Origin: Terriglobales bacterium
Lineage (GTDB): Bacteria; Acidobacteriota; Terriglobia; Terriglobales; Acidobacteriaceae
Reading direction: 5' to 3'
Assembly: GCA_030043575.1 (NCBI GenBank)
Contig: JASHXK010000174.1
Span: 1 to 15,725, forward strand
Length of the DNA: 15,725 bases
Part shown: piece by piece, positions 6,650-14,511 of the stretch
How positions within the stretch are numbered: the stretch's first letter is position 1
Layout of the letters: the number at the start of each line of letters is the position of its first letter
The notes under the pieces: generated by a model
What the model was told of the DNA's origin: nothing
Database searches by the model: none
What the model saw: only the letters and a program-made list of their open reading frames with translations
Position numbers and translations under genes: made by a program

Positions 6650-7909
6650 CTAGCCGTAGGCCGCGGTAACGAACCAGGCGATCGTCAATCCGATCATGAT
6701 GACCGCCGTGCCCCAGGCGATGATGTTGAACCATGTGCCATTGATGTACTGGCCCATCAATTCGCTCTTGTTGATGAGCAGCAGCATGAAGATCAGCACG
6801 AAGGGCAGCACGGCGCCGTTTACTACCTGGGAAAGAATGCTGATCTTCACCAGGGGAACATTGGGCAGAAGGATGACGGCGGCCCCCGCAATCAACAGCA
6901 GCGTATAGAGCCAATAAAAAACCTTGGCGTCCTTGAACCTGTGGCCTACACCCGACTCGAAGCCCAGGCCCTCGCAGACGGTATAGGCAGTCGAAATCGG
7001 CAAGATGGAAGCCGCGAACAAGGACGCGTTGAACAACCCGGCGGCAAAGAGGATGTAGGCGTAGTCGCCCGCGAGAGGACGCAGGGCCTGTGCGCCATCG
7101 GCGGCGTCGCGAATTTGACGGACGCCGTGGAGGTAAAGCGTCGCCGCGCAGGCCACGATAATGAACCATGCGACGATATCCGTGAACAGGCATCCGATGA
7201 TGACATCCCAGCGCGATGCCTTGTATTCACGAGGAGTAATTCCCTTCTCCACGATCGACGATTGCAGATAGAACTGCATCCACGGAGCGATGGTCGTCCC
7301 CACCACGCCGATCAGCATGTAAATGTACGACGAGTCGTGAAAGGCGCCCGATTGCGGAGGTTTGAAGGTCGCAACGAAGGCTTCTTTCCAGCTCGGACCT
7401 GCCAGCATGCCCGCGATGATGTAAGCAAAGTAAAAGAAAGACGCCGCCAGGAAAACCTTCTCGACGCTCTTATATGTGCCCTTAACCACCAGCGACCAAA
7501 CCACCACCGCGGAGACCGGGACGCTGATGTAACGAGAAATGTGAAACAGCTCCAGACTGCTGGCGATACCGGCGAATTCGCCAACGACGTTGCCGTAGTT
7601 GGTGATCACCAGCCCCAACATCATGAAGAAGGTTATCCGCAAACCATATTCTTCGCGGATGAGATCGCTAAGCCCCTTGCCCGTAACGGCACCCATACGC
7701 GCTGACATCTCCTGGACCACGATCAGCGACAGGGTTACGGGAATAATGGTCCACAGCAGCAAGTAGCCGAACTGCGCACCGGCCGCGGAGTAGGTATAGA
7801 TCCCGTTCGCATCGTTGTCGACGTTCGCCGTAATGAATCCCGGACCGATGACGGCCAGGAACATCAGCAGGCGAATTCTCCACAGCTTGAGGCGTCGGGA
7901 TTCTGGCAT
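6650..7909 (-). CDS. Nramp-like divalent metal ion transporter with altered metal-site motifs
   Basis: A 419-residue inner-membrane protein of about 11 hydrophobic helices with the Nramp fold. It imports divalent metal ions, probably with protons. The first helix has G-P-G-F-I-T-A (22-28), and F-G-Y-L-L-L-W follows at 47-53, as in Nramp. At the metal site the canonical D-P-G-N of helix 1 is D33-A-N-G, keeping the aspartate but shifting the asparagine. The helix 6 motif M-P-H-N is A208-P-W-M, so the metal-binding methionine, the histidine and the asparagine are replaced. Loss of that methionine is known from Nramp-related magnesium transporters, so manganese or iron specificity cannot be assumed and I do not name it mntH. 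The gene is in a minus-strand run, 122 bases after the FUSC gene and 40 before gntK. No strong ribosome binding site precedes ATG 7909. Confidence 0.88.
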   Translation of the reverse strand: MPESRRLKLWRIRLLMFLAVIGPGFITANVDNDANGIYTYSAAGAQFGYLLLWTIIPVTLSLIVVQEMSARMGAVTGKGLSDLIREEYGLRITFFMMLGLVITNYGNVVGEFAGIASSLELFHISRYISVPVSAVVVWSLVVKGTYKSVEKVFLAASFFYFAYIIAGMLAGPSWKEAFVATFKPPQSGAFHDSSYIYMLIGVVGTTIAPWMQFYLQSSIVEKGITPREYKASRWDVIIGCLFTDIVAWFIIVACAATLYLHGVRQIRDAADGAQALRPLAGDYAYILFAAGLFNASLFAASILPISTAYTVCEGLGFESGVGHRFKDAKVFYWLYTLLLIAGAAVILLPNVPLVKISILSQVVNGAVLPFVLIFMLLLINKSELMGQYINGTWFNIIAWGTAVIMIGLTIAWFVTAAYG

Positions 7910-7947
7910 GCGGTTGAGGGCTTACAGTGAGATGCAGCAGAAGACCC

Positions 7948-7977
7948 AGAATAAACGGAGGTAGGGAAATGCGCCAA
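7948..7977 (-). promoter_or_regulatory. Possible promoter of the Nramp-like gene
   Basis: On the minus strand TTGGCG (7972-7977) is followed after 18 bases by TATTCT (7948-7953), matching four of six bases in each consensus hexamer. Transcription would begin near 7941, about 31 bases before the start codon. A GGAGGT/ACCTCC inverted repeat (7957-7962 and 7977-7982) overlaps the spacer and the -35 side and could be an operator. The call is from pattern only. Confidence 0.3.
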
Positions 7978-8031
7978 CCTCCTCAACGCCGGGTAATTGC
8001 AATGCGCAACAGGTGTAAAAGTTAAGCGGGA

Positions 8032-8637
8032 TTAGTCCGAAGTTGTTTGGGCGGTCTTCGAGTCCGGGACAGCTGCGCTACTCGCGGTGGGAGCTGTCCC
8101 AGGAACGGGAGTGGCCGCAGAAGCGGCGGCAGGGTCCGGTAACGGCCAGACGACGGACACCAGCCACGCTGCGGCCAGTCCGACAACGCAACCGAATATG
8201 ACCTCACCCATGCGCTGCACGCCCGCCTTAAGTCCGTTGATTCGCGAGTGGTGTTCGAATCCGGCGGCAATGACGAACGCCGCGCTGATCGGCGCCTGCC
8301 GCCACATGGTTTGAATGCGGACGAGATAGGACGAGACTAGAACCGTGACCGCCAAGGCCAACGGCAGCATGAGCACCCGCGTACCTCCAAGAGCAATGAA
8401 TGCCAGCCCGATCGCACATCCCACCAGCGTGTTGATGATTCGCGAGCGCAGAATCATGAGCGCTGTCTTCATCAGTGGATCGCTGGTGGCCACCATGGAA
8501 CTGATGGCCCAGACCGGGTTGGCCTTCGCCAATGCCTGGACGCAGAGCCACAACACCACGGTGGCGATAAACATGCTCACCGCGTAGTGAATGCCGTGCA
8601 TGTCGCCCTTGATGTAACGATCGAGTGCTTTGATCAT
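8032..8637 (-). CDS. FUSC family (fusaric-acid-resistance-like) membrane protein
   Basis: A 201-residue protein with about five hydrophobic segments (about 16-36, 69-86, 88-106, 113-127, 147-164) and a soluble Ala/Pro/Ser/Thr-rich tail (166-201). The segment R66-I-I-N-T-L-V-G-C-A-I-G matches the R-x3-T-x2-G-x3-G pattern of FUSC and related aromatic-acid exporters. Full-length FUSC pumps are over 600 residues with two such halves plus a cytoplasmic domain. This is a half-size form with only the membrane part, so it may act as an oligomer, and the substrate is unknown. ATG 8637 has no visible ribosome binding site. A 17-codon ORF in the same frame, with an excellent site, ends 15 bases before it, so translation may be coupled. 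It follows the Asp-box gene on the same strand. Confidence 0.75.
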   Translation of the reverse strand: MIKALDRYIKGDMHGIHYAVSMFIATVVLWLCVQALAKANPVWAISSMVATSDPLMKTALMILRSRIINTLVGCAIGLAFIALGGTRVLMLPLALAVTVLVSSYLVRIQTMWRQAPISAAFVIAAGFEHHSRINGLKAGVQRMGEVIFGCVVGLAAAWLVSVVWPLPDPAAASAATPVPGTAPTASSAAVPDSKTAQTTSD

Positions 8638-8652
8638 ATGCCGGTTAGCTGC

Positions 8653-8706
8653 TCATCGCTGCAGCGATTGTAGTCGCATCGGGAAGAAACCGTAATGCTC
8701 TTCCAT
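8653..8706 (-). CDS. 17-residue upstream ORF ahead of the FUSC gene
   Basis: A short ORF encodes MEEHYGFFPMRLQSLQR and then TGA. Its ATG (8706) is seven bases after GGAGG (8714-8718), a far better ribosome binding site than that of the FUSC gene. The TGA is in frame with FUSC and only 15 bases before the FUSC start codon. Three readings are possible: a leader peptide that couples or regulates FUSC translation, the remains of a longer FUSC N-terminus cut by a stop, or chance. The first Asp-box stop lies 28 bases upstream. I favour a translated leader, but the sequence alone does not prove it. Confidence 0.4.
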   Translation of the reverse strand: MEEHYGFFPMRLQSLQR

Positions 8707-8734
8707 GATAGAACCTCCGGAAACTAAGTCCCCA

Positions 8735-11700
8735 CTACTTGCAGCCGCTCATGCTGACCGTCGTTACTGGCAGTGGCTGTGCTTTGCTGGTGGCAAGCAA
8801 AGCGTTAAACGCCGGGATGTCCTTCGCGTTGAGCTGTTGCCATTGCATCAGGTTCTTGTCAAGCACATCGCAGTTCTGCTGAATAGCTGTTCGCACGGTA
8901 TCTGCCGGTCGCATGTCTGCACTCTCGACGCTAAAGATCAGCCGCGCCAGTTCGCGGTTGATGGGGCCGAAGCCAGGAGCTTGCTTCGTCCCATTCAAAA
9001 GCACTCCGATCTGCTTCGAGAGGGTATCGGCAGTCTGCTTGAGATCGGAGCCATGGGAATTCTTTTGCCGATCCGCAAGAGCGTCCCGCAGCGCTGCGAC
9101 CTGATGATATGCGTCATAGCTTGTGCTGAGACCGCGGCTGGCCGACAAGGCCACATCACGCTGATCCGTCAGGTCTTGGATCGAAGCATGAACACGCGGA
9201 TCCAATTCAATGGTGAGCGGTTGCCGCAACGTCTGACCGGCATATTGCAACTCGACGGTGTACTTGCCGGGCGTGACCAGCGGCCCCTGCGGCTGAACTC
9301 GCGGCGTGTCGCTGGGGACCGCGTGATCGGCCAGAGTGTATTCGGTGTATCCCAAAAGAGCGCCGAAATAGCCGTAGGGCAAAGTTCCCGGAGCGGGATA
9401 GCGCAGGTCCCAAACGAAGCGGTTAACGCCCGCGGATTTTGTCAGCGCAGTCGGAGGAGCGAACCAGTATTCCGGAGCATTCGCCGGCGGAATGTCGATC
9501 GGCTTGGGCACGCTGGAATAGCTTGCGACCTCTGCTCCCTTGTCGTCATAGATCTTTAGCGTCAAGTCGCTGTTCGCCGCGTTCATCAGGTAGTAGTCGA
9601 TGATCGCGCCGTCGGGCGGATTCTCCCCGGCGGGAGTCTCCGGAGGAAACGGCGTGTCCTGGTAATTGTCCCAACGCACCCGCATGGCGGTCGCGGGAGG
9701 AAAGAGATGAGTCTTCGTCGTCGTGATGGTCGAATTCATGGCGCGAATGGGACTGACGTCATCCAGAATCCAGAAGCTGCGCCCGAAGGTCGAGATCACC
9801 AGATCGTTCCCATGAACGGTAAGATCAGTGACCGGCGCCGGCGGCAGATTCAGCGTCAGCGGCTGCCAGTGATCGCCGTCATCCCAGGAGACGAAGACCG
9901 TGGTGTCAGTTCCGGCGTAGAGTAATCCCTTACGTTTCGGATCTTCGCGCACCACGCGCACGCCTTCGTCGTTCGGAAATCCATTGACGATCTTCTCCCA
10001 CGTCCTGCCGTAATCATGCGTACGGAATATGGCCGGAGGCGTCGATTCACGCGTTCCACCTACCGTGAGATAGGCGGTCGCAGGATCATGATGCGAGGCT
10101 TCGACGTAGAGAATCTGGGTAGGCGCGCTGAGTCCCGGCGGAGTGACATTCTGCCACTTCGCTCCTGCATCGTGCGTGAGCTGCACCAGCCGATTGCTCG
10201 TACCCGCCCACATCACTCCTGCCTGCAGGGGCGAAGGTGACAGCGCCGTCAGCGCCGCCGGATGCTCCAGTCCGGGCGCGGTCTGTTCGCCTTCTTTCTG
10301 CTGCTTCTCCACATAGCCGGTCAAATCAGGGCTGATCTCCTGCCAGCTCTTGCCGCCGTCCGAGGTCTTGAGCACCATTTGCATGCCGAGATAGAGCACG
10401 GACGGGTCTTGTGGCGAAAATACCAACGGCGGCATGTTTGCGCCGCGATACCTCTGCCCGCGCTCAAACACGGTGGCAATTTCTGTGGTCGACTTGTCAT
10501 AGCGCACCACCGACTGATACCAGCCATTGCTGTAAACGTAATCGGGATTCGCCGGATCGGGCGCGATGTGCGCGTACTCGAATCCCCCAATGGAGTACCA
10601 ATCCTGAAGCAGAATCTCGCCATAATCGCTGCGACTCAAAACGCCCGCAGTTCCGCTGTCCTGCTGCGCTCCGTAGACGCGATACGGAAACAGGTTGTCG
10701 GTGGAGACGTGATAGAACTGCCCGGTTGGCTGGTTATACCAGGAGGTCCAGGTCTTGCCGGTGTCGGCGCTGATAATCGCGCCCTGATCGACGCCGAGGA
10801 TCATGCGCGCTGAGCTCTGAGGATCGATCCAGAGAACATGAAAGTCGTCACCGCTGGGCGCGCCGACGAAGGCCTCGAAGGTTCTGCCCCCGTCCGTGGA
10901 ACGATAGAGCGAAGTTTGCGCAACGTACACGACGTCGGGATTCTTTGTGTCGACAAAGACGCGGCTGAAGTAAAGGCTACCGATGACGCGCGGGTCCTTG
11001 CTCGATTGATACCAGTTGGCCCCGGCATCGTCGGAACGAAAGAGACCCTGGTCGAGAATCGCGTACAATCGCCGTCCCCCGGTTCCCGCAGCTACTACGA
11101 TGCCGACTCTCCCACGCGCCTTGTCAGGCAGACCTTTGCCGTCCAGCGGCGCCCAGGTAGCGCCACCATCCCTGGACTTCACGATGTCGGAGGTATCGGG
11201 CACGGCGCTAGCCCCCGATCCTGAACCGGGATGGTAGACCGAAGCGTACAGCGTGCTGGGATCATCTGGGTCGGAGCACATGTCAACGACGCCGAGGGTC
11301 GCGTCGTTGGTGTAGACCTTCTTCCACGTCTTGCCGCCGTCTTGGCTCCGGAAGATGCCGCGATTAGCCGTCCACGCTAAGGTTGCCAGCGGACGCCAGA
11401 AGATTCCGACGCCTACAGAATTGCCGGCAACGACGATCGTATTCGGGTTTCGCGGGTCGACGATGACGGCCTGAATGTAACGCACGTCCTCCAGGCCGAT
11501 GTTTGTCCAGGTCGTGCCACTATCGGATGATTTGTACAAGCCCTTGCCAGGCATCTGCTCGCCAGTGCCAACGTAGATGACGTTGGCGGCCGAGGGATCG
11601 ACGGTCACTGCACCAATCGAAGGCACCGGCACGCTGTCGAAGATCGGATGCCAGACGCTTCCGCCGTCGATGGTCTTCCACACTCCGCCGCCGGGGGTGC

Positions 11701-11905
11701 CGAAGTAGTAGGTATTGGGATCGCCGGCTACGCCTGCCACCGACGTAACCCGGCCTCCGCGAAATGGGCCAATCGAGCGCCAGCGTAGTCCGGGAAAGAG
11801 ACTGCCGGGCTGTTGGCAAATCAGGCTGAGTGGAAACAGTACGAGGATGAAAATTAGAAAGAATAGCCGAACATACGACGGGCGCCGGGTTATGCTAACG
11901 AACAT
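8735..11905 (-). CDS. Large secreted Asp-box (BNR/VPS10-like) repeat protein
   Basis: A 1056-residue exported beta-propeller protein. The N-terminus has basic residues and a hydrophobic segment (about 14-30, ending L-S-L-I-C-Q-Q) that reads as a signal peptide; the lipobox is poor, so it is probably not a lipoprotein. I count eleven Asp-box motifs (S/T-x-D-x-G-x-x-W/F) starting near residues 78, 126, 187, 244, 291, 336, 379, 514, 577, 629 and 673. Such spacing fits one or two sortilin-like (VPS10) propellers. F-G-R-S-F-W-I-L-D-D (707-716) precedes a C-terminal region with a G-K-Y-T-V-E-L-Q-Y beta domain. These proteins are often labelled glycosyl hydrolase, but Asp boxes are structural and I see no sialidase active-site set. 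The function is unknown. ATG 11905 is chosen over longer starts because AGGAG lies six bases before it and the signal peptide follows directly. Confidence 0.85.
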   Translation of the reverse strand: MFVSITRRPSYVRLFFLIFILVLFPLSLICQQPGSLFPGLRWRSIGPFRGGRVTSVAGVAGDPNTYYFGTPGGGVWKTIDGGSVWHPIFDSVPVPSIGAVTVDPSAANVIYVGTGEQMPGKGLYKSSDSGTTWTNIGLEDVRYIQAVIVDPRNPNTIVVAGNSVGVGIFWRPLATLAWTANRGIFRSQDGGKTWKKVYTNDATLGVVDMCSDPDDPSTLYASVYHPGSGSGASAVPDTSDIVKSRDGGATWAPLDGKGLPDKARGRVGIVVAAGTGGRRLYAILDQGLFRSDDAGANWYQSSKDPRVIGSLYFSRVFVDTKNPDVVYVAQTSLYRSTDGGRTFEAFVGAPSGDDFHVLWIDPQSSARMILGVDQGAIISADTGKTWTSWYNQPTGQFYHVSTDNLFPYRVYGAQQDSGTAGVLSRSDYGEILLQDWYSIGGFEYAHIAPDPANPDYVYSNGWYQSVVRYDKSTTEIATVFERGQRYRGANMPPLVFSPQDPSVLYLGMQMVLKTSDGGKSWQEISPDLTGYVEKQQKEGEQTAPGLEHPAALTALSPSPLQAGVMWAGTSNRLVQLTHDAGAKWQNVTPPGLSAPTQILYVEASHHDPATAYLTVGGTRESTPPAIFRTHDYGRTWEKIVNGFPNDEGVRVVREDPKRKGLLYAGTDTTVFVSWDDGDHWQPLTLNLPPAPVTDLTVHGNDLVISTFGRSFWILDDVSPIRAMNSTITTTKTHLFPPATAMRVRWDNYQDTPFPPETPAGENPPDGAIIDYYLMNAANSDLTLKIYDDKGAEVASYSSVPKPIDIPPANAPEYWFAPPTALTKSAGVNRFVWDLRYPAPGTLPYGYFGALLGYTEYTLADHAVPSDTPRVQPQGPLVTPGKYTVELQYAGQTLRQPLTIELDPRVHASIQDLTDQRDVALSASRGLSTSYDAYHQVAALRDALADRQKNSHGSDLKQTADTLSKQIGVLLNGTKQAPGFGPINRELARLIFSVESADMRPADTVRTAIQQNCDVLDKNLMQWQQLNAKDIPAFNALLATSKAQPLPVTTVSMSGCK

Positions 11906-12011
11906 CAATATCTCCTGTGCAGACGCACCAGAATACAGATGTCTCGGCGATAAGGCTACTTGTCGGAGACACCCATTGCACCGCAAAGTAGTGTTCCCAT
12001 CCTCTCGTCAT

Positions 12012-12020
12012 TGCTAACAT
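12012..12020 (+). promoter_or_regulatory. Possible extended -10 promoter of hypF (TGCTAACAT)
   Basis: TGCTAACAT has the TGn extension and four of six -10 bases. Transcription would start near 12027 and give a leader of about 59 bases. It lies in the 180-base divergent gap between the Asp-box gene and hypF. The gap also holds a TGTCTC/GAGACA inverted repeat (11940-11945 and 11966-11971) that could be an operator for either gene. No -35 hexamer stands out. Confidence 0.3.
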
Positions 12021-12085
12021 TGACGCGGAGAACGGTCGTGTCTGAGGGCCGCGCAGGACGACGGCGCTTTTTTTGAGGGCACGCA

Positions 12086-14347
12086 ATGAAATTCGCTTGC
12101 TCGATTCACGTGCGCGGCGTGGTGCAGGGCGTGGGCTTTCGTCCGTTCATCTACCGGTTAGCGCACGAGCACGGGATCTCGGGTTGGGTTTTGAACGGCG
12201 AGGACGGCGTCGCAATTCACGCCGAAGCTCGCGAAACCGCCCTTCAGGCATTCATCGACGCAATACGCACGCAGGCTCCGCCCGCAGCGTCCATCTCTGC
12301 CATCGAAGTCCAGGCTGCCGCAGCGAACGGCGCACCCGGCTTCACCATCCGCGAGAGTGAGCGGCGCGATAAGCCTACGGTTCGCATCTCGCCTGACCTA
12401 CCCGTATGCGAGGCCTGCCGGCGTGAGCTGTTCGATCCCGCTGATCGTCGCCATGGCTATCCTTACATCAATTGCACCAATTGCGGGCCGCGTTACAGCG
12501 TCATCCTTGCGCTTCCCTATGATCGCCCTAACACAACGATGAAGCCGTGGCCGCTCGACGAATACTGCGATGCCGAGTACCACGATCCGGCAAACCGCCG
12601 CTTTCACGCTCAGCCGGTGGCATGTCCGTGGTGCGGCCCGCACTACCTGCTGAAAGATGCCAGCGGTATGCTGAGCGACAACCAGGCTATCCAACGCACG
12701 GTTCAGCTACTTTGCGAAGGCCACATCGTCGCTATAAAGGGACTCGGCGGATATCACCTGGCCTGCGATGCCCAGAACGCAACTGCGGTCAACGCGCTTC
12801 GCGAGCGGAAATATCGCAAGGAAAAGCCATTCGCAGTGATGGTTAGGGATGTGGAAGCGGCGCGAGCGATAGTCGAGCTGTCTTCCGAAGCCGAGGCGCT
12901 TCTGATATCCATCGGGCGACCCATTGTCCTGGCGCCTGCTAAAGCCGATCTGCCCGGCGTCGCCCCAGACAACGACGATCTCGGCGTCATGTTGCCTTAC
13001 ACCCCCGTGCATCATCTGCTGTTTGCGGCCGACGCGCCGGATGTTCTGGTGATGACCAGTGCTAACCGCTCCAGCGAGCCGATTGCCTACGATGAGAAAG
13101 ACGCCTTCGAGCGGCTGGCGGGAGTGGCGGATGCGTTTCTTGTGGGTGACCGTCCCATCGCGCGACGTATCGAGGACTCGGTCGCGCGAGTCGGCGCATT
13201 AGGTCCGGTCATTCTGCGACGATCGCGTGGCTATGCTCCCGGCGCGGTGGCCAGCCTGCCAGTCGTTCGCCCGCTGCTCGCGGTTGGCGCCGATCTCAAG
13301 AATTCCATAACCCTGGTGGTTGACGGGCAAGCGTTCGTCAGCCAGCACATCGGCGATCTCGATCACTACCAGGCATTTCAGGCGTTCCAGGAAACCATTC
13401 GCGATCTCGCTGCGATGTACGACGTCAACTGGGACGACCTGTTGGTTGTCCATGATGCCCATCCGCAGTACTTCTCGACAACGTATGCTCTCGCTCTTCC
13501 TTCAGCCGAGAAGCTTGCGGTGCAACATCATCGTGCGCATGTGGCTTCGGTGCTGGCCGAACATGGCGAGTGGGACAAGTGCGTTCTGGGAGTGAGTTGC
13601 GACGGCACCGGCTACGGCGACGACGGCAGCATCTGGGGCGGTGAGTTCTTCGCCGGCAGCGCGCGTGAGGGGTTCGAACGCGTGGCGCATCTTCGGTGCG
13701 CGAGCCTTCCCGGCGGAGATGCAGCGGCGCAGCATCCGGTGCAGGCGGCTGCCGGATTTCTGGCGCAAATCGATGGATTACCGGATGTGACGGCGGCGCC
13801 GTTCAACTTCACTTCGCGCTATCAATACGCGCTGGAGCTGGTGCGGAAAGATGTGCGCAGCTTCACCACCACCTCGATCGGACGGCTCTTCGATTCGGCC
13901 GCAGCTCTGCTGGGATTTACCCGCGGTATCACCTTTGAAGGACAAGCCGCAATTTGGCTGGAAGCGCAAGCTCGCAAGAGCGTGTCAACAGTGGCGTATT
14001 CTTTCCCATTCGAAGATGGCGAACTGGATTTTCGTCCGTTGCTCCTGGCAGTTGCCGAGCAGCGGAAACGCGGCCTCGAGCCCCGAGACATAGCACGAGC
14101 CTTTCAGCGGGGAGTGGCTCAGGGGTTGGCGAATGGGATTCGCGAACTGTGCAGCAAGCGTGAACTGAATACGGTTGTACTCTCCGGTGGAGTCTTCCAG
14201 AACGATTTACTGCTCTCCGATGTGCGAGAGTTGCTGGACGCACAGCGGCTGACGATCTGGACGAACCACGCGGTCCCGCCGAATGACGGCGGCATTAGTT
14301 TGGGACAGGCAGCCATGGCCGCGTTTCTATCCGACCATCGTGAATAG
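12086..14347 (+). CDS. hypF: Carbamoyltransferase HypF ([NiFe]-hydrogenase maturation)
   Basis: HypF converts carbamoyl phosphate to the thiocarboxamide on HypE that becomes the cyanide ligands of [NiFe] hydrogenase. All domains are present in 753 residues. The acylphosphatase domain (1-90) has G-V-V-Q-G-V-G-F-R19 and N37. The zinc-finger region (108-183), YrdC-like domain (about 200-385) and Kae1-like domain (about 395-753) follow, the last with H-D-A-H-P (456-460), H481-H-R-A-H485, D-G-T-G-Y-G-D-D-G and S-G-G-V-F-Q-N (700-706). Zinc cysteines C108/C111, C130/C133 and C180/C183 are in place with normal spacing. The third pair reads D158-E-Y-C161, so one cysteine ligand is replaced by aspartate. 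GAGGG ends six bases before ATG 12086. No hypA-E or hydrogenase gene is in the window. TobZ-like enzymes lack the acylphosphatase domain, so HypF is the better call. Confidence 0.95.
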   Translation: MKFACSIHVRGVVQGVGFRPFIYRLAHEHGISGWVLNGEDGVAIHAEARETALQAFIDAIRTQAPPAASISAIEVQAAAANGAPGFTIRESERRDKPTVRISPDLPVCEACRRELFDPADRRHGYPYINCTNCGPRYSVILALPYDRPNTTMKPWPLDEYCDAEYHDPANRRFHAQPVACPWCGPHYLLKDASGMLSDNQAIQRTVQLLCEGHIVAIKGLGGYHLACDAQNATAVNALRERKYRKEKPFAVMVRDVEAARAIVELSSEAEALLISIGRPIVLAPAKADLPGVAPDNDDLGVMLPYTPVHHLLFAADAPDVLVMTSANRSSEPIAYDEKDAFERLAGVADAFLVGDRPIARRIEDSVARVGALGPVILRRSRGYAPGAVASLPVVRPLLAVGADLKNSITLVVDGQAFVSQHIGDLDHYQAFQAFQETIRDLAAMYDVNWDDLLVVHDAHPQYFSTTYALALPSAEKLAVQHHRAHVASVLAEHGEWDKCVLGVSCDGTGYGDDGSIWGGEFFAGSAREGFERVAHLRCASLPGGDAAAQHPVQAAAGFLAQIDGLPDVTAAPFNFTSRYQYALELVRKDVRSFTTTSIGRLFDSAAALLGFTRGITFEGQAAIWLEAQARKSVSTVAYSFPFEDGELDFRPLLLAVAEQRKRGLEPRDIARAFQRGVAQGLANGIRELCSKRELNTVVLSGGVFQNDLLLSDVRELLDAQRLTIWTNHAVPPNDGGISLGQAAMAAFLSDHRE

Positions 14348-14452
14348 GGCCGCTTGTGTGGTCCGCGTTTGGGCCATCCCCGCAACCTGAATATTACAAT
14401 GCACATCGTAGGTGGTAGGCGCGATTCAGTCTGTCTCGGCTTCACACTAGGT

Positions 14453-14500
14453 TGTTACAATTGCCAAAATGCGTCGCTGGTTTGCTTAAGAAGGTACAAT
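14453..14500 (+). promoter_or_regulatory. Tandem -10-like elements before the HpnI-like gene
   Basis: TGTTACAAT (14453-14461) is an extended -10 element with TACAAT, five of six consensus bases. A second TACAAT lies at 14495-14500, only 11 bases before the ATG, and a third at 14395-14400 is farther upstream. No good -35 hexamer accompanies any of them. Start from the first would give a leader of about 44 bases; from the second the message would have almost no leader. Confidence 0.35.
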
Positions 14501-14511
14501 AAAGTTCTCCT

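Noticed and set aside
6572..7705. A 377-codon open frame on the plus strand
   Set aside because: It is antisense to the Nramp-like transporter. The product is charged and low in hydrophobic order, typical of a shadow frame in GC-rich DNA.
8705..9559. A 284-codon open frame on the plus strand
   Set aside because: It is antisense to the C-terminal part of the Asp-box protein and has no motif of its own.
8735..11905. Annotation as a glycosyl hydrolase or sialidase
   Set aside because: Asp boxes are structural and occur in many propellers. I cannot see the arginine triad and other catalytic residues of sialidases.
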